Shown: positions 8,706-16,957 of the stretch, in pieces | Numbering within the stretch: the first letter of the stretch is position 1 | How the letters are laid out: every line of letters starts with the position of its first letter | Assembly (NCBI RefSeq): GCF_900168015.1 | Contig: NZ_FUYR01000002.1 | Span: 702,932 to 766,931 of the forward strand | Length of the DNA: 64,000 bases | From: Daejeonella lutea | GTDB taxonomy: Bacteria > Bacteroidota > Bacteroidia > Sphingobacteriales > Sphingobacteriaceae | Direction of reading: 5' to 3' | Position numbers and translations under genes: made by a program | The notes under the pieces: generated by a model | What the model was told of the DNA's origin: nothing | Databases searched by the model: none | Seen by the model: only the letters and a program-made list of their open reading frames with translations

Positions 8706-9053
8706 ATGGATTTAGTAAAATTTGTTGAAGAGCAGGTAGTAGTTAGAAAAGAAGTTCCTGCTTTCAAAGCTGGTGATACGGTTAGCGTTCACTATAAAAT
8801 TCGCGAAGGAAATAAAGAACGTATCCAGATTTATCAGGGTGTGGTTATCCAACGCAATAGTGTAGGTGTGAACGAAACTTTCACTGTACGCAAAATGTCA
8901 AATGGAGTAGGTGTAGAGCGTATCTTCCCTGTAAATTCTCCTAACATCGATAAAATTGATGTTAACAATCATGGAAAAGTTCGCAGAGCGAAACTATTCT
9001 ATTTACGCGAGTTAACTGGTAAGGCAGCTCGTATCAAATCTAAAAGAGTATAA
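8706..9053 (+). CDS. rplS: 50S ribosomal protein L19
   Basis: A 115-residue L19, which sits at the 30S-50S interface. Recognisable family segments are [42 protein letters not shown] and the C-terminal [17 protein letters not shown]. The length is standard. It ends the rpsP operon and is followed by an intrinsic terminator. A 210-bp gap with repeats and a hairpin separates it from trmD, so it may also have its own promoter. Confidence 0.97.
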   Translation: MDLVKFVEEQVVVRKEVPAFKAGDTVSVHYKIREGNKERIQIYQGVVIQRNSVGVNETFTVRKMSNGVGVERIFPVNSPNIDKIDVNNHGKVRRAKLFYLRELTGKAARIKSKRV

Positions 9054-9073
9054 TTTTATCATACAGGATTTAG

Positions 9074-9103
9074 CCTTCTCGATCATATCGGGGAGGTTTT
9101 TTT
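9074..9103 (+). terminator. Intrinsic terminator after rplS
   Basis: CCTTCTCGAT pairs with ATCGGGGAGG (10 bp with two G-T pairs) around a CAT loop and is followed by a run of seven T. It closes the ribosomal operon. Confidence 0.8.
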
Positions 9104-9184
9104 GTTTTTGTAGGTAGGATTAGAAATAGCAGCAGCCCGATTACGACCGCTAAAATCTAATCTACACATTCGCCAATTTACCAT

Positions 9185-10333
9185 ATGGATACAAGCTTCT
9201 TGAACAATATTTTTCTTGGAAACAGTGTCAAAAACTACCTGCTATTCGCTGGAATCCTGCTGTTTGGATTGTTATTTAAGCGTATTTTTTCGAAGCTCCT
9301 AAGCCGTATTCTGTACAAATTATTTAGAAGTGTCCATTCCGGCACAGATTCGAATGTTTTTGTTGGATTACTATTACGACCAATTGAGCTGTTGATATTA
9401 TTCATTACCATTTACTTGGCGATCAACCAACTTGATTATCCTTTAAACGAAGTAATTTTTAGGCGCACTGACACCGCTAACAAAGTACCTAAGATCTTCG
9501 AGATTAAACTTATTCAGATTATTGACAAGCTATTCCTGCTTCTATTTATAATCTCCTTTTTCAGGATTGTACTTCGCATTATTGATTTTATCGCACACAT
9601 ATTCCTTTACAGAGCTTCACTAACTGAATCTAAATCAGATGATCAAATGGTTCCCTTTGTAAAAGAACTTTCTAAGATTGTCACCATAATTTTTGCGGTC
9701 TTTGTGGTTCTTGGTTCGGTGTTTAACCTGAATGTAGCAACAATTATTGCTGGTTTGGGAATTGGAGGTATAGCAGTAGCCCTTGCCGCCCAGGATACCC
9801 TGCAGAATCTCCTTGGTTCATTTACCATTTTTGCAGATAAGCCTTTCGTAGTGGGTGACACCGTGCGGATTGACAAGTATGAAGGGACGATCGAAAAAGT
9901 CGGCTTCAGAAGCACCCTTTTGCGGACCGTTGAGAAAACCCTGGTGGTCATCCCTAATAAGAAAATGGTGGATAGTCCTCTGGAAAATCTTAGCTTGAGA
10001 AACTCGCACCGAATGAAATTTAACATCGGGCTGAAATACGATACACCCGCAGACGTAATGGTGAAAATTGCCGATGAAATAAAAGAATTCATCAATTCGC
10101 GTCCATTGGTTACTGGGGAAACCGTAGTGACGTTTGATACCTTGGCCGAGTCTGCCTTAAATATCCAGGTTCAATACTTTATTAATGTTGGAGAAGGGGT
10201 TGATTATGGGAAGATTAAAGAAGAAGTGAATTATCAGATTATCAAGATCGTTGGCGATAATGGTGCAAAGTTTGCCTTGCCCGTTCCAACGATCATTAAC
10301 GATTACCGCGGAGAAAAACCAGCGGAAAATTGA
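9185..10333 (+). CDS. Small-conductance mechanosensitive channel (MscS family)
   Basis: A 382-residue inner-membrane channel expected to open under membrane tension during osmotic downshock. Hydrophobic segments occur at about 17-37, 60-80, 108-135 and 155-175, followed by the pore-lining Gly/Ala-rich helix IAGLGIGGIAVALAAQDTLQN (TM3 of MscS) and the beta domain with DKPFVVGDTVRI and the PNKKMVDSPLENLS segment. The soluble C-terminus is typical. It converges with psd with no base between the two stop codons. Confidence 0.9.
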   Translation: MDTSFLNNIFLGNSVKNYLLFAGILLFGLLFKRIFSKLLSRILYKLFRSVHSGTDSNVFVGLLLRPIELLILFITIYLAINQLDYPLNEVIFRRTDTANKVPKIFEIKLIQIIDKLFLLLFIISFFRIVLRIIDFIAHIFLYRASLTESKSDDQMVPFVKELSKIVTIIFAVFVVLGSVFNLNVATIIAGLGIGGIAVALAAQDTLQNLLGSFTIFADKPFVVGDTVRIDKYEGTIEKVGFRSTLLRTVEKTLVVIPNKKMVDSPLENLSLRNSHRMKFNIGLKYDTPADVMVKIADEIKEFINSRPLVTGETVVTFDTLAESALNIQVQYFINVGEGVDYGKIKEEVNYQIIKIVGDNGAKFALPVPTIINDYRGEKPAEN

Positions 10334-11020
10334 CTACTTCGTCTTTGTCGTGTTAGTTGACGGCTTCAAATGAGCAAGAACCGTAACCCCACCCTGAACA
10401 ACCTGATTTAGATTTACGTTTATTTCAGTGCCAAGTGGTAAGAATAAATCAACCCGGGATCCGAATTTTATAAAACCAAATTGCTCGCCCTGTACAGCTG
10501 CGTCACCTTCCTTCGAATAACAAACAATTCTTCTAGCTAAAGCACCGGCTATTTGTCTGAACAGAACAGACACGCCCTTATTATTTTCAATAACCACAGT
10601 GGTGCGTTCATTTTCCGTGGAAGATTTTGGATGCCATGCTACCAGGAATTTTCCGGGATGATATTTTGAGTATTTTACCACCCCTGAGATAGGATTTCTG
10701 TTCACATGCACATTTATAGGCGACATAAAAACAGATATCTGGATCCGTCTGTCTTTTAAATATTCCGTTTCTTCCGTTTCTTCAATTACGACAACTTTTC
10801 CGTCGGCCGGACAGATAACCTGCTCCTCATTTTGCTGAACAATTATATTGGGGCTTCTAAAAAATTGAAGAATAATTACAAAAAGCGCGAAAGAGAGAAT
10901 GTAAATGATCCAATGAAGCCATGTTGTATCCGGCAGGAAATAATGAACGATAGCATTGAGAACAAAAATAAATAATATGCTAAGTGCTATGGATGTATAT
11001 CCTTCCTTGTGAATCGTCAT
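10334..11020 (-). CDS. psd: Phosphatidylserine decarboxylase family protein
   Basis: Makes phosphatidylethanolamine from phosphatidylserine at the inner membrane. A 228-residue short-type (archaeal/Bacteroidota) Psd has two N-terminal membrane segments (about 8-50), then CPADGKVV, the HVNRNPISGVV segment with the active-site His, and FGSR near the C-terminus where self-cleavage before Ser would create the pyruvoyl group. An in-frame ATG at 11044 falls within a perfect TATTTTTG promoter element, so the start at 11020 is preferred. Confidence 0.88.
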   Translation of the reverse strand: MTIHKEGYTSIALSILFIFVLNAIVHYFLPDTTWLHWIIYILSFALFVIILQFFRSPNIIVQQNEEQVICPADGKVVVIEETEETEYLKDRRIQISVFMSPINVHVNRNPISGVVKYSKYHPGKFLVAWHPKSSTENERTTVVIENNKGVSVLFRQIAGALARRIVCYSKEGDAAVQGEQFGFIKFGSRVDLFLPLGTEINVNLNQVVQGGVTVLAHLKPSTNTTKTK

Positions 11021-11041
11021 TTGAATGCCTGAATGTTTAAA

Positions 11042-11049
11042 CAAAAATA
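11042..11049 (-). promoter_or_regulatory. -7 promoter element of psd
   Basis: The minus strand reads TATTTTTG, a full TAnnTTTG match, 21 nt upstream of the chosen ATG. It overlaps the alternative ATG at 11044 and thereby argues against it. Confidence 0.6.
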
Positions 11050-11107
11050 CATAATTCCAGCATTTGTCAAGAAAAGATAAGCCTTGCTCGAAAAGCTGAG
11101 TTTATGG

Positions 11108-11647
11108 CTATTTGGATACCGCGCGGTAAATGTCCTTCAGATTTCTGCCCAAGCCTTTGTAATCCAGTCCGTATCCTACAACAAACTCATCAGGAATTTC
11201 AAATCCTACATAACAGATCTCCTCGAATTTCGTCTTTAAAGAATTGGGTTTAAGCAGTAAGGTACAAACGTTAACCGAAGCAGGATCCTCTTTCTTAATC
11301 ATATCCAATATGTAAGTAAGGGTTGTTCCGCTATCAACTATATCTTCCACAATAATGACATCTCTCCCTTTAAGATCCATTTGTAGGCCAATTTCCTTTT
11401 TTATCTTCCCGGCGCTTTTATCTCCCTCATAAGAAGAAACCTTTACAAAAGTGACTTCCGACGCAATATTAATTTCCTTAATGAGATCTGCCAGGAAGAT
11501 AAAGCTGCCATTGAGAACTCCTACAAACACAGGTGTGCGGGTTTCAAAGTCAACATTTAGTTGAATACCAATAAGCCGGATCCGTTTTTTAATTTGCTCA
11601 TATTCCAGCAACAGGTCAAAAGCCTTTTCGTCTATTTCAATCCTCAT
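11108..11647 (-). CDS. hpt: Hypoxanthine phosphoribosyltransferase
   Basis: Salvages hypoxanthine (and usually guanine) to IMP/GMP using PRPP. The 179-residue type I PRTase shows the PRPP loop VIIVEDIVDSGTTL, the flexible loop region with SSYEGD, and the C-terminal purine-binding stretch VGYGLDYKGLGRNL. Length and motifs match bacterial Hpt. It begins 18 nt after the transglycosylase stop on the same strand, so the two are probably cotranscribed. Confidence 0.93.
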   Translation of the reverse strand: MRIEIDEKAFDLLLEYEQIKKRIRLIGIQLNVDFETRTPVFVGVLNGSFIFLADLIKEINIASEVTFVKVSSYEGDKSAGKIKKEIGLQMDLKGRDVIIVEDIVDSGTTLTYILDMIKKEDPASVNVCTLLLKPNSLKTKFEEICYVGFEIPDEFVVGYGLDYKGLGRNLKDIYRAVSK

Positions 11648-11665
11648 AACTTAAATTTAAGCAAA

Positions 11666-13798
11666 CTAATCATCTTCATTTTTTTTAGCTTCACGTTGTT
11701 CACGCCTTTGTTCCCTTCGCTGTTTCCTTGTTTCGGCGGGAGCTGCAACCGTATCCTTACTTATTGGTTTTGATTTATTTACATCCTTTATGGCCACCGT
11801 ATCTGGTCGTTTTTTTCCAATGATCTGTTCTAGAATAGTCAATTCTTCTTCAGGTTCACCAACCATAAGGCTATCCGCCGTTAATGAATCAACCATTGGA
11901 ATGCCCGAGCGCAGACCTTCTCGTAATCTAACAGAATAAAAACCATAAGCACTACTGTCAGGAGCAGTTAATCCCCTGCGCGCCATAAGGCCGCCAATAA
12001 GCCTGAAATATCCCCGCAGTGATTGACGGAGGCTTCCGTCGCCTTCGAATCGGTATAGGCCCCCCTTAGGCCGAGGAACTATACTTGCCAGGAATATTCC
12101 CTCACCAACATCAAGCTGCGATGGGTGTTTACCAAAATAGTAGCGCGCAGCTTCTCCTATGCCATAGACATTGCGTCCCCATTCGATCAAATTCAGGTAT
12201 ACTTCGAACATCCTCTGCTTGCTTGAAAGGTTGCTGTTTTCGATGATCCACACAATCAACATCTCTTCTGCCTTGCGCGCCATTGTCTTCTGCCTGCTCA
12301 GATAAACGTTTTTTACGAGTTGCATCGAGATTGTACTTCCCCCGCGCTTAAAGGCTTTTTCCTTGAAATTAGTAATTATAGAATTTCGGAAAGATTCTTC
12401 TACAAATCCATTGTGGCTATAAAATGAAGGATCCTCAGCAGTGAGAAGTGCGTTTTTAAGATTGGGAGATATCTGATCAATGGGCACATAATCGGGATTT
12501 TCAGGACCGATGATAATGTCTCTCATGGGCTTTCCATACTCATATGGCGTGTAAACGAAGGTCTTATTGATTTTCTGTAAATTCGTTTTACCCCACTTCA
12601 CTACTTTAAAACCAATGTTTTTGAGCTCAGATTTGAAGATTACGCTATCAGGTATTTTTTCATCAAGATGGAAATCAAGGTCATATTTCACCTTACCTTT
12701 CACCTGGATGCCTTCTAAAGATTCGAAAAGTCCTTGTGGAAAGGAATTAACCACTTGTTGAGCATCCATTTCATCGGTATGGACTTTCAATTCATACACC
12801 TTCGACGGTGAGAGAGTATATTTGATAAACGGATGTATGGAGATATCTTTTACGTGAATGGTGGACGTACTGTCTATAGAAACAAAGTTCTTTCCGATGA
12901 CCATATCAGCATCGAGGTACGCATCTGGCACCACAATATCATTCGCGGAAATTCTAACATGATTAACCAGCAGATTCTTGACACCCCATGAGCCGTTAAT
13001 CTCTAATATATCCCCCCGCTTACTTATCCCTTTCATCTGAGTGGACGCGGTATCAAAATTTAATTTAAGACCTAATCGCTTTTCAAGAAAAGGCAGTTCT
13101 ACTTTCTTATTGTCAGCAAACATGATCAAATCAAGCTGTTGATCGCCTGGGTCTACTGTGCCCTCAACATGCCACGTAGACTCGTTCCCATTAACCTTTA
13201 TCGTTGATTTGACATCCCCGCCATCTATAGTTGCTGACGTTGTATAAAAATTCAGAGCACTTGTGTCGTCCCGGAATTTAATCTCAAAACCCCGTACATC
13301 CATATCGTCAGGAATTTTATAAAGCAACTGGTTGATCAGGCTGTTTGCAAGCTTAGAAAGATTCAATTCAGATTTCTTTTCCGTGCTGTCAACACTTTTT
13401 TTGCGGAAAATAAAGTCATAGTTGCTAACAGACCCTCTCTTCACCAAATTTACCTGCCCAGTATTTAAAATAATCTCTGAAAGTTTGATATCTCCGAAAA
13501 GAAGTGGAAACAATTTAACCCCAACTTTGAAATTTTGAATGTTTGCCAGACTATCGCGATCCTGGGGCACCACAGTAATGTTCTTAAAACTGACCGTGCT
13601 TAATCCTGTAAAATTTGCACTGCCGATTTTTACGTCCAGATCGTAATCACGTTTTGCCTTCGTAATTCCTTTTTGAATGGCCGCCCGTAATATTGCCTCT
13701 CGTTTGGTATAAGCAATTCCACCTGCAATTATGATGATTACAAGAAGACTCGTTAAGGTTATCAGAGCTATTTTAATGTATTTGTGCGGTATCTGCAT
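11666..13798 (-). CDS. AsmA-like/GT51 peptidoglycan transglycosylase
   Basis: A 710-residue inner-membrane protein. One N-terminal membrane helix (about 8-28) is followed by about 350 residues that resemble AsmA/DUF748-type repeats, then a GT51 glycosyltransferase domain (about 430-600) with EDPSFYSHNG (catalytic Glu about 455) and GGSTISMQLVKN. It should polymerise lipid II glycan strands but has no penicillin-binding transpeptidase domain. The Lys/Arg/Glu-rich tail is low-complexity. The frame is open to an ATG at 13858; the start at 13798 places the membrane helix as in relatives. Such AsmA/GT51 fusions recur in Bacteroidota. Confidence 0.83.
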   Translation of the reverse strand: MQIPHKYIKIALITLTSLLVIIIIAGGIAYTKREAILRAAIQKGITKAKRDYDLDVKIGSANFTGLSTVSFKNITVVPQDRDSLANIQNFKVGVKLFPLLFGDIKLSEIILNTGQVNLVKRGSVSNYDFIFRKKSVDSTEKKSELNLSKLANSLINQLLYKIPDDMDVRGFEIKFRDDTSALNFYTTSATIDGGDVKSTIKVNGNESTWHVEGTVDPGDQQLDLIMFADNKKVELPFLEKRLGLKLNFDTASTQMKGISKRGDILEINGSWGVKNLLVNHVRISANDIVVPDAYLDADMVIGKNFVSIDSTSTIHVKDISIHPFIKYTLSPSKVYELKVHTDEMDAQQVVNSFPQGLFESLEGIQVKGKVKYDLDFHLDEKIPDSVIFKSELKNIGFKVVKWGKTNLQKINKTFVYTPYEYGKPMRDIIIGPENPDYVPIDQISPNLKNALLTAEDPSFYSHNGFVEESFRNSIITNFKEKAFKRGGSTISMQLVKNVYLSRQKTMARKAEEMLIVWIIENSNLSSKQRMFEVYLNLIEWGRNVYGIGEAARYYFGKHPSQLDVGEGIFLASIVPRPKGGLYRFEGDGSLRQSLRGYFRLIGGLMARRGLTAPDSSAYGFYSVRLREGLRSGIPMVDSLTADSLMVGEPEEELTILEQIIGKKRPDTVAIKDVNKSKPISKDTVAAPAETRKQRREQRREQREAKKNEDD

Positions 13799-13926
13799 GA
13801 GAGGGTTTCCCGATCTTTTGAGAGATAACGTATTAAATCTTAGAAACGTTTTCGCCATAATTTATTTTGCGGGTCAATCCACTGTAAAATCACCTTACCG
13901 ACTAACAATAAACCCTTCCGGTTTAG

Positions 13927-13934
13927 TAGATTTG
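13927..13934 (+). promoter_or_regulatory. -7 promoter element upstream of apbC
   Basis: TAGATTTG matches TAnnTTTG on the plus strand in the 280-bp gap between the divergent transglycosylase and apbC genes. It would give a leader of about 140 nt. I see no clear -33 TTG at good spacing. Confidence 0.45.
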
Positions 13935-14078
13935 CGTCAAGAAGCCAGGTGAACAGAACACTGCCAACAAATATATAAAAACCATGTCGGCCTTCGCTTA
14001 GCTAATTAGTTCAGTCCAGTTTTCAGGGCCAAATCAGTGTGTAAAGCAAGTAACCGATAAAGTAATTTTCCAACCTTA

Positions 14079-15140
14079 ATGATAAGCTCCGAACAGATTT
14101 TTAATGCCTTACGATACGTCGAAGATCCCGATCTAAAAAAAGATCTGGTGACCTTGAACATGATAGAAGACCTGAAGATTGATGGTAATAAAGTTAGCTT
14201 CACCGTCGTGCTAACGACTCCCGCCTGTCCGATGAAAGATATGCTCGAGAATGCTTGCCGGAACGCGATACTACATTTTGTAAGTAAAGAAGCTGAAATA
14301 TCCATAAATATGAGCTCACGCGTAACCAGCAGATTAGAACCTGGGTTAACGGGCATAAAAAACATTATCGTTGTTGCTTCAGGAAAAGGTGGCGTCGGTA
14401 AGTCGACTGTTGCCGTTAATCTTGCTTTGGGCCTTGCAAAAAAGGGCGCTAAAGTTGGATTGATAGACGCTGATATCTACGGACCTTCGATTCCAATCAT
14501 GTTCGGTGTGGAAGGTGAGCGCCCTCATGCTTCTCAGAATGCCGAAGGAAAAACCAGGATTGAGCCTATTGAAAAATATGGCATTAAATTATTGTCGATA
14601 GGGTTTTTTACCGATCCTAATCAACCTGTACCTTGGCGTGGACCCATGGTTTCAACTGCTGTTAAGCAATTATTTAATGATGCGGATTGGGGCGAACTAG
14701 ACTATATGATTGTTGACCTTCCACCGGGAACGGGTGATATTCACATCACGATCACACAGGGTTTTCCAATCACTGGAGCGGTCATCGTTACGACTCCACA
14801 AAACGTTGCTCTAGCAGATGCACGAAAAGGAGTTGGGATGTTCCTGATGGATTCGATCAATATTCCTCTGCTGGGTGTAGTCGAGAACATGTCGTATTTT
14901 ACCCCTGCTGAGTTGCCTGAAAACAAGTATTACATTTTTGGAAAAAATGGAGGCCAGACTCTCGCACAGCAATATGGAATTGCATTCTTAGGGGAAATAC
15001 CTCTTGTAAAAAGCATCAGCGATGCTGGCGATGTAGGTAAGCCTGTCATTTTGGATGAAAACGACATAATGGGCGAAGCTTTTATGCAGATTGCGGAGCG
15101 AGTAGCACAGCAAGTGGCCATTCAAAACGCGGTTAAATAA
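14079..15140 (+). CDS. apbC: Mrp/NBP35-type Fe-S cluster carrier ATPase
   Basis: A cytosolic P-loop ATPase that carries and delivers Fe-S clusters. The 353-residue protein has an N-terminal MIP18-like domain (about 1-90), a deviant Walker A GKGGVGKS (from about 108), DADIYGPSIP, and DLPPGTGD. Mrp proteins usually bind the cluster with a C-terminal CxxC; here the expected place reads YFTPAELPENKYYIF and lacks it, a known Bacteroidota variant but worth noting. It is directly followed by a NifU-type scaffold gene, which supports the Fe-S role. Confidence 0.9.
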   Translation: MISSEQIFNALRYVEDPDLKKDLVTLNMIEDLKIDGNKVSFTVVLTTPACPMKDMLENACRNAILHFVSKEAEISINMSSRVTSRLEPGLTGIKNIIVVASGKGGVGKSTVAVNLALGLAKKGAKVGLIDADIYGPSIPIMFGVEGERPHASQNAEGKTRIEPIEKYGIKLLSIGFFTDPNQPVPWRGPMVSTAVKQLFNDADWGELDYMIVDLPPGTGDIHITITQGFPITGAVIVTTPQNVALADARKGVGMFLMDSINIPLLGVVENMSYFTPAELPENKYYIFGKNGGQTLAQQYGIAFLGEIPLVKSISDAGDVGKPVILDENDIMGEAFMQIAERVAQQVAIQNAVK

Positions 15141-15182
15141 CATTTTTTAAAAAATTCGTATCTTTATAAAAAATAGAACACC

Positions 15183-15461
15183 ATGGATTTGTTGCAAAGA
15201 GTTGAAGCTGCACTGGATACTATCCGGCCCTATCTCGAGGCTGATGGTGGAAATGTTTCTATCGAAGAGATTACACCCGATAATGTTGTGCGATTGCGTT
15301 TATTGGGCTCATGCGGTTCATGTCCGATGAGTATTATGACGCTTAAGGCAGGGATCGAGCAAGCTATTATGAGGGCCGTTCCTGAAATAGGAGGCATTGA
15401 GGCTATAAATTTAACGGACATTGATGACCCTGCGGCAGTACTTCCTGAAAGGCTCCAGTAA
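15183..15461 (+). CDS. NifU C-terminal domain Fe-S scaffold protein
   Basis: A 92-residue protein made only of the NifU C-terminal domain, with the cluster-binding CGSCPMS (C-x-x-C) near residue 42 and the opening VEAALDTIRPYLEADGGNV typical of NfuA-like scaffolds. It starts 42 nt after apbC. An element TATCTTTA (one base off TAnnTTTG) in the gap may give it some transcription of its own. Acts in Fe-S cluster assembly or transfer together with the Mrp carrier. Confidence 0.92.
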   Translation: MDLLQRVEAALDTIRPYLEADGGNVSIEEITPDNVVRLRLLGSCGSCPMSIMTLKAGIEQAIMRAVPEIGGIEAINLTDIDDPAAVLPERLQ

Positions 15462-15542
15462 CAATACAATAGAAGAATAGCCGTTTAAGACGGTGAACGG
15501 ATGTTTTAACACAATTTAACAATCCTGCGAACCTGATTATAT

Positions 15543-15550
15543 TAACTTTG
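15543..15550 (+). promoter_or_regulatory. -7 promoter element of the 15.6-kb surface protein gene
   Basis: TAACTTTG matches TAnnTTTG exactly. Just upstream lie two TTTAACA-type motifs (15503-15522) that recur before other envelope genes in this window. The leader would be about 80 nt. Confidence 0.55.
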
Positions 15551-15635
15551 AAATCTGCATGAGCTTACCGCTCACACAACGAATTAATATAAGCTCAAGC
15601 AAGCTTCATTGCCGATAAAAAACAAATACATCCTG

Positions 15636-16277
15636 ATGAAAATGCGCATATCCTTAATTCTGGTCCTTTTATTTGCTGCAACAATAGGGTTTTCCCAAAC
15701 CGCTGCTAAAAAGTTGGTGCAATTTTCGGGGGTTATTGTGAATGTGGATAGCAATACGGTAGTACCATATGTAACTATTACTAATGTTACTGGAAAGGCA
15801 CAATTTTACGCGGCTAATTATAAAGGATATTTTTCTTTCGTTGCCAATGTAGGGGATACTTTACTATTCACCGCAATCGGGTATAAGAAAGAAGGCCTGG
15901 TTATACCGAAAGATATTGCAGAGAACAGTTATACAGTTGTTGTAGCGATGAAACAGGATGTTATAAATCTCCCTGCAGTGAGAGTTTACCCCTGGGCTAG
16001 TACTGATGAGTTCAAAAAGGAATTCATGACTATGAAATTTGCTGATGATGACCTCGAGATTGCCCGGAAAAATGTTTCGAAAGAAAGTCTCTCTGCAATG
16101 CTGTCAAGTCTACCGAGAGATGGCGCTGAAATGCAAAGCTATAATTTCCAGAATAATCACGCCCGGTTGACTAATAGGAATATAAATCAGCGACTGGCGA
16201 ACCCATTGCTGAACCCATTTGCTTGGGGAGCGCTTATTCAGCAAATTGTAAATGGCGATAAAAGCCGGGGACAGTAA
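15636..16277 (+). CDS. Exported carboxypeptidase-regulatory-like domain protein
   Basis: A 213-residue exported protein. Signal peptide at about 1-20 (MKMRISLILVLLFAATIGFS), then a beta-sandwich domain (about 25-110) of the carboxypeptidase-D regulatory-like type found at the start of many TonB receptors, here alone. The remainder is a predicted helical tail of unknown role. The frame opens at a TTG at 15609, but the ATG at 15636 gives the clean signal peptide. Function is unknown. A second protein of the same design is encoded at 30766-31530. Confidence 0.75.
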   Translation: MKMRISLILVLLFAATIGFSQTAAKKLVQFSGVIVNVDSNTVVPYVTITNVTGKAQFYAANYKGYFSFVANVGDTLLFTAIGYKKEGLVIPKDIAENSYTVVVAMKQDVINLPAVRVYPWASTDEFKKEFMTMKFADDDLEIARKNVSKESLSAMLSSLPRDGAEMQSYNFQNNHARLTNRNINQRLANPLLNPFAWGALIQQIVNGDKSRGQ

Positions 16278-16280
16278 ATC

Positions 16281-16853
16281 TTAACGTCTGCCTTTCTTTA
16301 CAGACGGAAATTTCATCTTATATTCTACTTTAACCAAACCTTTTGAAATAGAGTCGAGTCTGTTTTTCAACATAGTCTTGCGCAATGGGCTCAGTTTATC
16401 CGTGAATAGTTTTCCTTCGATATGATCGTACTCGTGCTGTATTACCCGGGCGGCTAAACCATTAAAGATTTCTTCGTGATGATTCCATTTTTCATCATAA
16501 TAAGAGATTTTGACCGTATCCTGCCTGCTGATATCCTCCCGTATCTCAGGAATACTAAGGCATCCCTCATTAAACACCCACTTTTCTCCTGTTTCCTCTA
16601 TTATCTGAGCATTAATAAATACTTTTTTAAAATCCTTTAAAGCTGGTTCATCTTCGGCAAAGGAAGTAGCGTCTATTACAAAAAGTCTTATCGAAAGGCC
16701 AATCTGTGGGGCAGCAAGACCAACGCCATGGGCGCCATACATCGTTTCAAACATGTTAGCTATTAGCACATCAAGTTCAGGATAGTCTTTCGGTATATCG
16801 ACTGCCTTTTTTCTCAGAACAGAGTCACCATAGGCGATAATCGGGAATTTCAT
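16281..16853 (-). CDS. def: Peptide deformylase
   Basis: A 190-residue zinc/iron enzyme that removes the N-formyl group from new proteins. All three motifs are present: HGVGLAAPQIG, EGCLSIPE (metal-binding Cys) and QHEYDHIEG (the HEYDH metal site). The start MKFPIIAYGD is fixed by a perfect promoter element ending 4 nt before the ATG; the frame is open further to 16907 but that stretch contains the promoter. It lies downstream of the siderophore receptor gene, from which a terminator separates it. Confidence 0.96.
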   Translation of the reverse strand: MKFPIIAYGDSVLRKKAVDIPKDYPELDVLIANMFETMYGAHGVGLAAPQIGLSIRLFVIDATSFAEDEPALKDFKKVFINAQIIEETGEKWVFNEGCLSIPEIREDISRQDTVKISYYDEKWNHHEEIFNGLAARVIQHEYDHIEGKLFTDKLSPLRKTMLKNRLDSISKGLVKVEYKMKFPSVKKGRR

Positions 16854-16857
16854 GGAA

Positions 16858-16888
16858 CAAAAATAGCTTTCTTTGTTTAAGGAAGCAA
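16858..16888 (-). promoter_or_regulatory. Promoter of def, leaderless arrangement
   Basis: On the minus strand TTG (16888-16886), a 20-nt spacer and TATTTTTG (16865-16858) match the Bacteroidota -33/-7 pattern. The -7 element ends 4 nt before the def ATG, so the mRNA should start at the codon. Confidence 0.75.
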
Positions 16889-16927
16889 ATACTGCCCCGC
16901 AGAGCATTGCAAGATATCCTTAAACGA

Positions 16928-16956
16928 AAAAGCCGGAGATGTTACCTCCGGCTTTT
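16928..16956 (-). terminator. Intrinsic terminator after the siderophore receptor gene
   Basis: An 11-bp perfect stem (AAAAGCCGGAG / CTCCGGCTTTT) with a 7-nt loop begins 1 nt past the receptor stop codon and is followed by more T on the minus strand. It separates the receptor from def. Confidence 0.85.
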
Positions 16957-16957
16957 A

